A DNA stretch of 64,000 bases from Cucumis sativus (GCF_000004075.3 NC_026658.2:5022001-5086000), one strand, 5' to 3'. Numbered from the stretch's first letter, positions 1 to 12,629 are shown. A program made the numbers and translations. Notes: a model not told the origin generated them from the letters alone.

Positions 1-699
1 TGTGTGTTGGGCAAAAATGATCTAATATTAATATTATGATAACTACTCTGGTTGATTACAGTGGCATTAGCTAGGAGGTTTAGGGTTAATAAATGTGAGG
101 CCATGCTAACAGTTTTAGGTGCTCAAGAAATTTACCAAATCACACATTTGTGTAACAATTAATTATTACCCAGTTGTTGTAAATAATTCAAATATATCAT
201 AGAAGACATAAACAGATTCTTTGGGAGCTCAAACCCTCACAAAGTCACAATCTGACAGTCATACTCACTACTCTTACTGTATTATAAAAGAAATGGACCA
301 TCCCATTCCCCTGCAGGGTTATTCGGAAAAGTAGTGTGTGGTTGTAAGAATAAATTGGATAAAAACAGAGTTGGTTTTGAAACATTTTAGTATTACTTGA
401 AGCTAAAAGGTGTCTTCTGCACAAACAATAAAATAAAAGAATTGGCCACTGAATGCGAATGCATCACCCCCACTCTGATCTCTTTTCCTCCTTCACCCAT
501 GCTTCTCTTACCTTATCATCAATATTGTTATTTTTCTTATATTCTTTTTTCTTCTTTCTTATCGTTCTTCTTCTTCTTCCTGTTATTGTTATTTTTCTTA
601 CTGTCGTTGTTCTCTTCTTATTATTTCTACTGTTAATAATAAGATTTAAATTTTATCTTGGCCACTAGTTTTTATATTTTATTTCATTTTGATTCTTGA
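1..699. other. Intergenic, no gene seen
   Basis: This AT-rich stretch before the solo LTR contains only short chance reading frames dominated by Ser, Phe and Leu from pyrimidine runs at about 480-640. I see no splice-supported exon, no RNA gene and no transposon terminus. It ends in the 5-bp target copy CTTGA at 695-699 that flanks the LTR. Confidence 0.6.
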
Positions 700-2626
700 T
701 GATAGAACTAAGTCATGCACAGCGGAAAAAGAATCGAATTTCTACCCTAATTGCCACAATTAACATGTAACCATAAACTAATCAAATTAGGGTTTTAAGA
801 AGTATTACCTTTGAAGCTTACAAAAGGTTTGATGTCTTCTTACCAATTCTACCCGAGACCACCACTAGTACTCAACTGCTATCCTCTAGACAAAGAACCG
901 GGTTGTGGGACCCAATTTTGGTGTAGAAAGTAATGGAGATAAAATGAGATTGGAAGCTTTCTTTTTTCTTTTGTTGAGATTATGAAAATGATAAAAGAGG
1001 CAAAAGTCCTTCAACATTTGAAAACATCTCTATTTATAGCCTAATTACATGCAAAAATGCATGCAATTCAATTGCCAAATCTCAACACCTAATATTCCAC
1101 TAACAATTAGTGGAACTTAGTGGGCTAGGTGTCTATATCTCATATAGCCACATATCCCACTAAGAGTTAGTGGGATTATCCAACAAAATGTTGGATTTTC
1201 CCACTAACTTAGTCCAAGGGTAAAATGGTCATTAGATTTTCCTAGTCAAAAGTCAAACTTTGACTTTGCTAAGTCAAAAGTCAATATTTTGACTTTTTAC
1301 CATTTTGTCCGTCTTGACTAATTCCAACCTCCCGAGCATGAATCCGCATTCATTTTTCCAAAATTCAAATCACATTTGAATATAAGGCCGGTCAAAGTTT
1401 GACTTTTCAAAGTCAAAAGTCAACATTTTGACTTTTTACTATTTTTGACCAATTCCGAGCTTCTTAGTATGAATCCACATTCATACTTATAGTATGTAAA
1501 ACATAAAGCTCTATTTCTAATTAGAAGACCGACGATTATATCACTGTATATGTCGGTTTTCCTTTCTTCTCCCTATTCGAACAATTCGACTTATTTCATC
1601 ACACTGTTCTAAGTTTAATCCATATGAGCTAGCAGAGGAACCTAATGGACCTATAGATCATGGGCTCCAACGATTCAAGATTAACTAGCTAAACTCTTTT
1701 AAACCGAGTTAATCAACATTCGTTAACTAACGGGTCATTCCACTAAAGTCCCGTAGTTGCACTCCCCTCACTATAGATATATTTGTGTCCATTTGATAAA
1801 ACCATAATCAGTAAGTTAATCCTTCACAGGTTGCTCGTAACCTTGGCTGGGTCAAAATACCGTTTTACCCCCAAGATTACATCTTGCTCCTTAAGTCCCA
1901 CTAATCCACTATTGAACAATTGGTTTAAGGTTCAACCTATAAACTTAATCCCTCTCGGGCCAATGAGAGGGTGGGGCCCCTTGTTCAAGACTTGGATTCA
2001 GTGCTTAAGAGAGCAACCTATCTACTAACCCTAAAGCGGGTAGGAGTGAATTCCATCTTGTACCCTATGTTCCCAGCTATCCACCCGATCTTACCCCTGA
2101 AATGGGAGGCTTATTGGGCCAACGCTGATGAGCTGCCCTCACCTATGCAGATCTAAGGATAATCTCGTATGAACAGGAGTTCATAGTTAACTCAGGATTA
2201 AGACTAAGTTACCTAGGTCATCAATAATTGAGATAGTCAGTTTTAAACAGTAAACGGTGTTATAACGTAAAAATGACTAATTCATGGTTCAGTCTTATGT
2301 AAACATTTTACATAGGATGCCCCCACTTTCATGTCTCTACATGAACGGTTAGGATCATATCGTTTGTACTACAAAGTGGGCCGCATCCATAGTCTCTCAA
2401 AATAAGGCGCCCAACCTTTATTTCATATACTATAGACTATTTAGGCTATATACTCGAACTTGATCCACGTTTATGTTTACACATAAAGTTCAAGTTTATT
2501 CAAAAAATAGCCTTGGAACTTTGATTTATTGGATTTAAGATTATAATATTTTAATTTCTCAATAACAACTTTATTGAATAGAATATGATTTACAAACTAC
2601 GAGTTTTAGGACAAAAAATTCCAACA
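700..2626 (-). mobile_element. Solo LTR of an LTR retrotransposon
   Basis: A 1,927-bp element begins TGATAG and ends CCAACA on the plus strand, giving the canonical TG...CA ends. It is flanked by a perfect 5-bp direct repeat, CTTGA, at 695-699 and 2627-2631. There is no internal coding region, primer-binding site or second LTR, so this is what remains after LTR-LTR recombination. A TATAAATAG-type box lies on the minus strand near 1028-1038, so the element most likely points to lower coordinates, with U3 to the right and R/U5 to the left. The U3 part holds two clusters of TTGAC/GTCAA motifs. The superfamily (Copia or Gypsy) cannot be told from an LTR alone. Confidence 0.88.
1240..1455. promoter_or_regulatory. 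Clusters of W-box-like TTGAC motifs in the LTR
   Basis: Two AT-rich clusters, about 1242-1318 and 1390-1450, contain about 13 TTGAC or GTCAA cores, often in back-to-back AGTCAA/TTGACT arrangement. TTGAC is the core bound by WRKY factors. Their place in the presumed U3 of the solo LTR suggests the element carried a stress-responsive promoter. Binding is inferred from motif density only. Confidence 0.45.
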
Positions 2627-3910
2627 CTTGAAAATTTAAAAAACGTTCATAAATTTTTTAAAAGAATCTATTTTAGTCTATGTTGTTAAGATTCCGTTAA
2701 CTTTCTAATGAATTGATAAAGTGACTTCTATATTTGGATAACTAGATTGTCAAATAAAATAATCACTTTTAATAATTTAAGTATTAATTTTAAACTCAAA
2801 ATATCACTTGGACTCTAAAATTAATATGTTGATGGTCATTATTTTAGCCTAATGTCATTCTATTTCGCTTTCTCATATAATATGTTACATGCAATATTCA
2901 TCTACATACAACAATTTTAGTGCCTCAAGTTCATGATATTTTGTATTTCATTAAGGTGTATTTTTTTTTTCTTTCTCTCAATTTTTTTTTTTTTGTGATA
3001 CATTGTAAAAATATTTATCTGTAATTTGCCCATTGTTGCGAAAGAGGTTAATTTAGTAAGTGTCATTTTTTTCAATTTAAGCACTTGAAGGTAGTTAATT
3101 GTAGTATGTATCTCTAGTAGAATTCTTTTAGTCATCATAGTCTATCTTTTTTATATATTTTGCTATAACTATAGTTGTTTAAAAATGTTGTTACATTCAT
3201 ACTTAATAAGTAATATTCTTAAAAGTTCTATTCAATGCAATTATTCAAATGAAAAATATAGCCATTAATGTAATAAAATGAAATGTAAGAGAGTGTTTTA
3301 GTCCAAAACATTTCATAAAGATATACCCTTGAATTTTTAATATAGGTAGAATTTAATCATATTCTTTTTCTCAAGTTTGAATTTTCTTTACTGAATTTTT
3401 ATAATTAATCTAGCATGTGTAAAATTTTAATTATTTTTTCCTTATTATATTGGGTTTGCTTATTTTTTTGGGAAAACTTTAAATCAATTTAAAAAGAAAA
3501 AACGTGTTGAATTTTTAATTGTTTTATTTTAATTAATTTGCTATTAGTTTATTTTTGGATTTTTTCAAAAATACAACAAGAGCCAACATATTTTAAAATG
3601 GAATAAAAGTGCATATCTACCATAAACAAATACCAAAGATGCACTATCAACATGAAATTAATTGGCACGCATGATATATTTGGTATACCATCGTTTATAT
3701 TTGACTTTGATATATTTTTTGTACATAATTGGCTACATGACGATTTAGATTTTGGTTAAATATGATCGTATACCAATATCCAACTAATTTTTTTTTCAAA
3801 TATTTGTATTTGATAGATTTTGTTGTAGCCAAATCTAGCTATGTACCAATATTCAACCAAATAATTTTTTTTTAAAAAAATTGCAGAAGAAGAGAAAAAG
3901 ACGATTTTTG

Positions 3911-3953
3911 TTTAAGATTGTATACCAAGATCTTTTGTATTTGGTACACGATC
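3911..3953. repeat. Imperfect inverted repeat with GGTATAC/GTACACC arms
   Basis: The arms AAGATTGTATACC and GGTACACGATCTT are reverse complements except for two positions, and they flank a short centre. The surrounding 3640-3960 repeats phrases such as 'TATACCAATAT' and 'GTACCAATATTC', suggesting a decayed dispersed repeat. The element type is not recognised. Confidence 0.4.
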
Positions 3954-4904
3954 TTGAACAATCAAATAAAAAAAAAAACTATGAAAACAAAAAGAAAAAT
4001 TGAGGAAGAAAGAAGATGAAAGAAAGGGCAAAGTTGGAATACTTAAAAAAGATTACCAGCTTTCTGAGATATTTTTATTTTGTTACACGAAAAAATATTT
4101 AGTATTTTGTTATATTTATGAAAAATTGCATATATTTTTTTCTCCAATTGTTTTGGATTTAAATTAGCACTTGATTTTCTTATAAAAATAAAAATGAGTT
4201 TAGTATGTATTGAAGATTGTCATTGGTAAGAATTATTGAAAATTTATGACTAATTAATTAGTATATTGAATGATTATTTTTATGTTATTTTAGGGTTTAA
4301 TTAGGTGTGAGATAATGTTTTCTAACAAGTATCAACAATTGTTTTAAAATTATGTTATGATAGTATATTTCATATCTTTACATTATGTTATTATATATTT
4401 TGCAACGTTTTTTGTTTTCGTGTAAATTTAATATATAGTTCGTTATTATTTTTAGATTATTATTATGGGTTTTTTAAAAAATGAAAAATTTTGGTAAAAT
4501 ACTTACTAGAACAAAACCACTACAAAAAAATTTACACTTAATTTTCTAGCTTTTTTTTTTTTTACAAATTTTCTTATATGTTTATTGTGTTGTTCATTTG
4601 TTTTTTCTCATTGTTTTATTATGTGTGGATTCTTTTAACTAATTAGGTATATGAAGATTAATATATTACTTTAGCATGTGATTTATTTTTTAATTAGGTT
4701 TGGTTAAGTATTTAATAAATTTATATTTGAGATTAAAAGCGAACCTTTTGGTGGGTTGAATTATTGGTTATTAAAAGCTATTGAAATTACTACAGTAATT
4801 GAGAGTTATAATATTTTGTAGGGATAACGTATGATATTAATTAAAAACATATATATAGTATATAAACACTATCGACACACTTTGGGCAAGAAGTAGATTA
4901 TAGT

Positions 4905-5065
4905 AGCAGGTGGTTATAATAGTCTGAGGATTATAAGAATTTGTAGTTTTAATTTGGGTTATTACGGTCTGTGTTTGGAGTGCATAATATATTATAGTTT
5001 GTGTTTTTATAATATTTGTTTGGAGTGATTATAGTTTGTGTTGTTATAATATGTGTTTGGGGTTT
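4905..5065. repeat. Degenerate tandem motif (TTATAATAGTTTGTGTTTGGAGTG-like)
   Basis: A unit of roughly 40 bp with the phrases TTATAAT, AGT(T/C)TGTGTTTG and GGAGTG recurs about four times with drift. No coding potential. It probably belongs to a dispersed non-coding repeat or a MITE, but no clear ends or target duplication are visible. Confidence 0.4.
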
Positions 5066-7080
5066 GAGACTTTTAGAATTTAGTTTTTCACTAATCTTTT
5101 TTGACATACATATATATTATATATGAAATACACATTTTGTTTCCATTGATCCTATTAAATTTGATTAATTAGAATGTTCATTTAACAAATTTAGCTTCAA
5201 ATTGGGTTTTCCACTATCGTGAGTGACTAATTGGTGCTAGTATAGAGAATTGGACAGAGGAATGGTCAATAAACGTAAATGCTAAAAAAAAATAACTCAA
5301 ATGATAATATTTTATTTTTTTATGAAAAACAATATGGTTAGTGATAAAAAAAAATTGTTGTTACGTAAGTCAAAGAATTTAATCCATGATATGTAATGAA
5401 ATTACAGGTTAATGACAATTTGTGACCAATTGATAAGCATAAGATCCCTTTGATAATCTTCTAAAGATAAAAAGTGAAATGTGACTCAGAATATTTAAAT
5501 GCTATTTTAATTAATTAAATTCAAATATTTATTTATACTATTAAGGTTTTCAAAATTTCTATTTAAACTTCTAAACTTTATATATTTTAGTTAGAATATA
5601 AGTTTTTGAAATTTAAAATTTAATAATTTTGATTCTAATATAATATAGTAATATTATTAACCTTCTTTAAAATTTTGGGAATTTGTTATTTTTATAAAAA
5701 AAAATGTAATTTGTTTTAGAAAAAAATTATTTCAAATTTAAATTTATTTCAAATTAAAAGATGGAAATTGATCTCGTGGTCAAGGTGACGTTAATTTTCA
5801 TAAATGATATTACAATCTTTTAATTTTTTTAATGTATGTTGTGCAAATTTTCATCTAATTTTTTTAATTAAACTAAATCTTTAAAGATATATATGAACAA
5901 AATTTATTAGATAAATTTTTGTGTGGCATAATTAAAATTTGTAAAATTTATTTTAAACTACATATTATATTAAAACAGTGGCAGACCGAGAATGTCAAAA
6001 TTGGGTAATTAAAAAGAACGGCAAGGGGCATTATGGTGAGAAGAAAATTGATCATTTTGATTTATCATGTTTCTATTCTATCTACTCCCAATATTTCGAA
6101 AAACAAATTCAATTCAAAGATGATTTAAAACGATTAATCCATCGAGAGACTAAAATTGGAAGTTCGATCAACCTCTAAAGAGTCAAGAAAGAGACGAATC
6201 AAAAGAAATCCACTAAATTCTTCCATTTATTTATGTCCTTGTCAGATATGGTTGATGGTGCTGATAAATTAGTCTATTTCCAAACGATTAATCGTTTTCG
6301 GAGAATGAAATTGAACATTATTGTATTGGGCTTGGGCCAATAGCCCATGCAACCCAGACCATCACTTCCTACTTTTGACAAATTATTGCGTGCTTCTCTT
6401 TCTTTTTTATTGTGTTTCAATAATAGTTTAGATTTGAAATATGGGTTTAGTTCATTTTGTAATATTTTAAAATGTTACTTTCCATATTTTTATAATAATC
6501 TTATACCCTTAAAATAGTTCAAAATAAATGTGTAAAGTAGCTTAGGATTTTCTTTAAAAAGAAAAATAACCATACACTATAATATCTTTAAATGAAAACC
6601 TGAATTAGCAGCCAAAATAAAATAGAGTAATAAGGATGTAGAAGTTTAGGTATTTAAATATATTTAATAATTATATGTGTATTCATTTCTCCTTTCGCAA
6701 TTTAATGTTTAAATTTGAAGAGATTTTAGGTTGGATGTCTGTAGTATTCATTATATCATTTTTCATGTTTAAATGTGTTGTAAGGTCTAAATAAAGAATA
6801 GTGTTGTTGGCTTTAGGCTATTAACTATTATTACCCATCCAACTCCTTCCCCTTCTCCTAAACTCAGTAAAGCTAAAGCGTATCATTACCTTTTCATTCT
6901 TCTTCCTCTTTCTCTCTAACATGCTTCCTTCATACCATTCTCTTTCATTGTTCAAAAATGTTTCCTATTTTATTTTTTAAAATGTTTAATTAATACCTAT
7001 TTTCTCTTCATTTCTATTCATAATTTGTATCTTTCTTAACTATAATTCGTTGTTAAAAAGGAAAATTGTTATAAATAACA

Positions 7081-7106
7081 AATAATAATAATAATAATAA
7101 TAATAA
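7081..7106. repeat. (AAT)n microsatellite
   Basis: About eight to nine uninterrupted AAT units in an A-rich context. Likely length-polymorphic. Confidence 0.85.
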
Positions 7107-7739
7107 ATTTTAAAAACTTTTGGATTTTTGCTATATTTTGTAAATAGTTTTAATTTTGCTATTTTTGAAAATGTTTCACGGTTAATTATTAGAAAAATTT
7201 TAAAAACAAAAAATAACTAATTTTTAGTTTTCAAAGTCCAATTTATTCTTTCAAACTATTGATGAAATATAGATAACAAAAAAAAAAGAATGTTGGAGAT
7301 GAAAATAATATTTATAAGTTTAATTTAAAATCAAAATAGTCACCAAATGAGCTAAATATTTAAAAGTCTATGTTGTCATAAATAATTTTAGGGCAAGTAT
7401 CAACTTATACCTATAAAACTAATAATCGTATCAATTTAAACTGAATTTTATGGTCGTAGTATATCAATTCAAACCTTAAACTAATAATCGTATCAATTTA
7501 AGTCATAAGCTTTCATAAATGCATCAACTTAAACCCTAAACTTTCATATATATTTTAATTTAAATAAGTATATAAGTTTAGAATCTAATCTCATTTTAAA
7601 GTTTGAATTAATAGTATTAGTTATTAAGATTGAAATTGATAGGATTTCCAAAATTGAGGGGTATAGATTGATATCTTTCCTTCCATGGTAGATTACCTTT
7701 AAGCTTAGGAGAATCAATGGATGGACGTTTTGAAGTTTC

Positions 7740-7925
7740 AAACCACTCAGTTTGAATTTATACGAAGTTGACTCTTTCCTCCACTTGGCAATTTCTAGAA
7801 TTTCCACGTGTAAGTCTTCACTTGGCCACGTCCTTCACATACCGCTTGCCATATTGGACTGGTTACGCAGCCCGCCGACGTGGATGCCCACTTGTAATCG
7901 CCGCCGATCAATTGTCAAAGGTTGA
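7740..7925. promoter_or_regulatory. GC-richer island with ACGT-core and DRE-like motifs
   Basis: Within very AT-rich DNA this short island holds a G-box CACGTG (7805-7810), GCCACGTC (7825-7832), and an overlapping GCCGAC (7874-7879) and ACGTGG (7878-7883). These match binding cores of bZIP (ABRE/G-box) and DREB factors. No gene could be assigned on either side, so this may be a promoter whose gene is lost, a non-coding transcript, or a chance cluster. Confidence 0.35.
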
Positions 7926-10380
7926 TTTTTTCCAACTTTTAAACATCATATTATTATTAATTCAACACTAAATCTGTCCATTAAATATCAGACATTTATT
8001 TTTGTGAATAAAACTTTTGTAAAATTTTATTTAAATTAATAATTAAGTTGTTATTACTCACTCTAACCTAAATTATAAATTACATTATTTATATTCATAT
8101 TGAGATTAATAGAGGATAATTTGTACTTTTATTTCAAATAAATGGTTAAAAATAGTAAAATGAATAAATTATCAATCCTACCAATAGTGATCTTGTGCAA
8201 GGTAAATAGTTTGTTTTTCTAATATTTATTTATGTTTTAGAATCATCAATATCAAGAATGAACCCAATTGTATATAAATAATATTTCAATCATGCATCAA
8301 TTACAATATTTCATAATTTTATACTACAAATAAAGGAAATTTAGTCCTCATTCTAGAAGAAAAAATATCAGTAACGCCAAGATGAATTTAGTTTAATTGA
8401 CACCTCTTTGTATCGGTAAATAAAAGATTTTGGATTTAAATATTCTCATCCGAGCATTAAGTTATAATATATTTCCAAGTAATTTGACCGTCATATAGAT
8501 GTAGTCAACAAATAAATATTAATTTTTTTATTAAAACGATGATGATAATAAGAACTATTAAATGTATACATTTGAATTTTATGACATAAAGCAACTTAGA
8601 AAATCTATAGAATAGCTTTTAATTATTACCTGATTAGTATTTGACGTTGATTATTGTGTTAAAAAAATGGTTTTACATTTTACTATATTAAAAAGATAGT
8701 ATATTTGTTTTCAAGATTGGGTTACTTTACTAATTCAACAAACATACCATATACTTGTAGGTCCTACAATATACATAATAATATATGATTAACGAGTCCA
8801 TATTTCACCTTTGATATGAAGTATCCAAGAATAAGCTTTTTGTTCATAAAAGTCTTACAAGATTATTTGGATTAAGATTTGTCTTCAAAAAAAATATCTA
8901 AACTATAACTATATAACTATATAACTATATATTAATAATATTTACATATGCTGTTCTCATATTAACTAAAACATTAAATTAAGACGTAAACAACAAATTA
9001 TGAATAACGATTCTAGTTCAAAGTTATTCTTATAAATTAACTGGAGACAAAAAAAAAAATTATACTAAATATTAAATTTGGAAACCATTACCAAAATTAA
9101 AATCAAAAGCATACAATTTAATATCACGAAGATTATTATAAGAATATGACAATAAATGAAGTTGAAAATTTCCATAACTATCCCTTCTAACTTCTCTAAT
9201 TTTCAATTCAAACCTTCAAAGTCAAACTTCCCCATACATTCTTTGTTAAACCAAATAAATTCCTGAGACCTTGGAATTTTCTTCACTTTCTCTTTAAAAT
9301 AGGGAAAATTAAATATCATAGGGTGAATTTTTATTTTTTTTCTTTAATTAATTAAAAGTATATTTGATTTTCTTAAAAAGGAAGTATATTTGTTTCGTGT
9401 TTGACTAAATAGTTTAACTAATTAGCCAACATCAATCTATATAATTCAATTTATACAATTTTTATTATTGAGCTCAATCCGTTAAGTCAATATTTAAATT
9501 TTGCTTTAATAATTTCGAATGATATATTTTGTTTCTTTTTTCTACTTACTGAGTACTCTACTTCTGATTTCTACATTACTTTTTGTCAAATTTAATGGTT
9601 TAATTTAAAAAGCGAGGAGAGAAAATAAATTGTATTTAATTTTGCTCCTAATCAACACTGATGGATTAATTCATACAGCTAATTAAGTCCCTAAGTCCCC
9701 TTTTCATTCTCTTTGTTATCATCTTCTTTGGCTGTTAATTGTTAATTGTAGAAAGAGATATTTGGGTGTGAGAAGACGTTACGTTATAAAAGTTATGCCT
9801 ATGGGCTGTTTGGATAATGACCTTTGCTTTTTTTTAATTGCATTTTTATTTTTATTTAATACATTGAGTTTTTTTTTTTTTTAAGAAAATCAAAATTGTA
9901 TTTAATTTTGCCCCATATCCCTATCCACTAATTAATATAAATATATTCAAAAGTAATATAAGATTTGGACCTTATAATTTCTTGATGTAACAAATACAAC
10001 AAAAAAAACTCCCTTAAATTTCCTCAATAAAGAAGTCTCAAGCTACTTTTAAAAAAAATCACTTAAATTGTACAATGTGACCGACCATCTCTACTAATTA
10101 ATAAACTAACTAATAATAGAAGCTCTATATATGTATGCATATCAGTTTAATATTAGTCAACTATGGATTCTAAAAATTTAGGAACTATTCATTTTTCAAA
10201 CTTTATAAAATTTGTAGGAGGTTTGTTTTAAAATTTGATGAAGTGAACATAGGACGAGAGGTGCATTTAGTTAATAGATCACTTGAAGAAAATTATAGAA
10301 AAGAAAATTGAGGCAAAACTAACTTATAAGTTATACCTGGACGTAGCAATAGCTTGACTCAATATATATCTAATTAAGAG
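7926..10380. other. AT-rich intergenic region, nothing recognised
   Basis: About 2.5 kb of AT-rich sequence with poly-A/T runs and a short ACTATATA tandem at about 8905-8930. No splice-supported exons, RNA genes or transposon ends were seen on either strand. Confidence 0.55.
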
Positions 10381-10735
10381 TATCAGAGATGCTTGGGGGT
10401 ATTCGAAATATGGATATATAAATGGGTTAGGGTTGTGAAAGCAATTTGGAAAAGAAGGTGGCGAAGAAATGGAATATAAAGAAAGTGTAGGGGTGGGAAT
10501 ATGAAAAAAGAGGGCGTGGCCAAAAAGGAAATTGTAGACGTCAATATCACAGGGAAGGAAACGACAGAGTGGTCATGTTTGCACACATACAATGGGCGGT
10601 TTGGTCGGTGGACTTTGCCAACGCTTGTCGCCGCCACTTTCAGACCAAAAAGCCTACCCCTTTCTCCTTTCTTCACAATCACCTTTCTCACCTCTCCCTC
10701 TCTACTCACTTCCATCCAAATTGCAAATTGTTAAT
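10381..10735. other. Orphan GC-richer, CT-rich island (possible promoter/leader relic)
   Basis: Base composition rises here, with GGGCGGTTTGG at about 10592 followed by a pyrimidine-rich stretch (10650-10715) that resembles a plant leader. Frames on both strands (110 aa on minus, 77 and 69 aa on plus) overlap one another and show no domain. No downstream coding exon follows, so I read it as a lost gene's promoter/leader or an untranslated transcript rather than a protein gene. Confidence 0.3.
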
Positions 10736-12370
10736 ACTAATCATATTTTAATCCACTTCTTTCTTACATTAATTTACCTTTCTTTTTTTAATCATGGTTA
10801 GTAAATTTAAATACATATCCACCAAATTATAATACATTTTCCAAAAATTTATACATTCACAAATTATAATACATTTTCCAAAACCAAAAATTTCTTTTAG
10901 TTCACGTATGCTTTAATTCACCTTCTACCAAAGGAATTGATCCTTCGTAGGTTTACTCAACTAAAACATTTTCCAAACCCTCGATTGCTATTAGTGAGGG
11001 GTATTTTAGTCATATTGTGTTTTTCTTCTTTCATAAACAAAAATGTATTAACTAATAAATAGGAATAATCTTTAAAAAAAACTAAATCGAATAAACAATA
11101 GTATTTTACACATCTACTCCACATGATGTTCTTAGAAACTATAAATGACAAATGTCCACAACTCAAAGAAAGACAACATTTTGTCGTAATTGGAAAGTTT
11201 ATAATTGTAAGCAAACCATGCCATATACATTATTGAACCACATTCTTATTACCTTTTTCCTAATATACTTTCCACCGTCAGTAACAAGGTATATTGCCTT
11301 CGCTCATCACTGCTAGGAGTGCAAATACTTGTCTTGATTAGAAAAGAAAGTGATCGTATGTATGTGAATGATGACGATTATCTCTATTGACCGTGTGAGT
11401 TTTCTTTAGTGTGCCAAAAACAACCTTGAAATTTTTTTTGTCCAAAGTATATAATGTCATGCATTTGTACTGTCTTGTCTACCTTGAGTAGTAAACGCTC
11501 TATGAGTGCACATATACACCAATAACTCATATGTATTGAGATATATTTTAAATGTTAATTATCCTTTATCGTTGTATCTATTCTTTCGATGACGATTTGG
11601 ATATATTAATTGTTGCATCATTGTAATTATGTGATTAATGTTAGCTTCAACATTTTAAATAAATTCTATAGATGAGTATCACAGCTTATTTGAGAGAATG
11701 AATAACTTATGTCTAAATTAAAAACAATTTAATAAAAACTTTACGACCCAATCAAACATATATAAAGTTCTAGATTCTATTTTCCAAGGGTTTAAGTTAT
11801 GATAAAATAACTCTCGCTTTTTTCTATTTATTTATATAAAATAATATCCCAAATAGGTAACCAATGAAACAAAAAAAAAAATATTAATGAAAAAGAAAAG
11901 AGCATTGTATAACAAAATCTATCAATTTTTTTTATAGACTATTTAAGTTTTTTTTTTTTTTTTCCTTTTGCTCTACTTTATAAATACTTTCAATTTTTTT
12001 CTATTCACATGAATGGATGGAGAAAAAAATAGCATTTCCACGAATAGAAAAATCTACAATATTAACACATACTTCTATACTATCTAAATTAAAGTTAAAA
12101 AAAAACTTAAATAATTTGTGTGTAACAACTTTCTTAATATTGAACAACAAAAAGTTGATTAATTAAAAAATAAGATAAATGAAAGGGTTTAAACATATAC
12201 TTAGGAAAAGAAAAAAGGGGTATAAAACTTAAAGAAGTTTAATTAAATGGAGAAAATTAGAGAGATGAGTAGATGGTACGGTTGTAATATAACTCGCATT
12301 TAAGGGCTGATGTGGATGAATTATCCAACGCGGCTGCTCTAATTGGACCTATAACTATTCTCCCTTCTCT
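10736..12370. other. AT-rich intergenic region upstream of the PICC-like gene
   Basis: Low-complexity AT-rich DNA with poly-T runs (about 11930-11965) and no supportable gene. The last 100-150 bases, with mixed composition, probably belong to the promoter of the coiled-coil gene that follows. Confidence 0.5.
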
Positions 12371-12378
12371 TTGTTATT

Positions 12379-12403
12379 GTGGACCCACTTCCCTGGGTCC
12401 CAC
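12379..12403 (+). promoter_or_regulatory. Paired TCP-type sites in the promoter
   Basis: GTGGACCC (12379-12386) and GGTCCCAC (12396-12403) match the consensus of class II (GTGGNCCC) and class I (GGNCCCAC) TCP transcription factors and form an imperfect palindrome. They sit about 100 bases upstream of the CT-rich leader of the PICC-like gene. Function is inferred from sequence only. Confidence 0.45.
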
Positions 12404-12489
12404 ATCCTAATTAAAAACATATATATATTAATATTTATAATTAACCATATATTAACAATTCAAGCCCATTCACAAACTCATTTACTAAA

Positions 12490-12492
12490 AAG

Positions 12493-12526
<34 letters not shown>

Positions 12527-12629
12527 ACCGCCGTCCTTGATCGGCGTCTCCTCCGCCGTTCCCCCATTTTTCACGCCGCAGAAACCTTACAAATCGTATT
12601 GAAAACGCAACCGCCGACCCTAATTTCCG
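12490..12629 (+). other. Probable 5' untranslated exon of the PICC-like gene
   Basis: A (TC)n run of about 32 bases at 12494-12525 is followed by GC-richer sequence ending in a good donor, TTTCCG|GTAACT at 12629/12630. No acceptor with coding sequence occurs before the start codon at 16021, where TTTAATTAG (about 15990-15998) is a fitting acceptor. The leader intron would then be about 3.4 kb. The link of this exon to the gene is inferred. A 168-codon frame over 12371-12877 reads through this donor and is Ser/Leu-rich, so I do not take it as coding. Confidence 0.5.
12494..12525 (+). repeat. (TC)n microsatellite in the leader
   Basis: Sixteen uninterrupted TC units. Pyrimidine repeats are common in plant 5' leaders and core promoters, and this one supports a transcription start nearby. 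Confidence 0.85.

Larger units (their letters stand above)
2632..7739. other. AT-rich intergenic region with minor repeats
   Basis: About 5 kb without a supportable gene. Visible structure: an imperfect inverted repeat at about 3911-3953; a run of related 'TTATAATAGTTTGTGTTTGG' motifs at about 4910-5065; an (AAT)n microsatellite at 7081-7106; repeated 'TATCAATTTAAAC'-like phrases at about 7395-7560. A frame at 5978-6178 has no ATG at its start and no recognisable domain, and I do not call it a gene. Confidence 0.55.

Noticed and set aside
5978..6178. 66-codon frame in the left gene desert
   Set aside because: It begins at a GTG rather than ATG, has no domain and no splice partners, and lies in AT-rich intergenic DNA.
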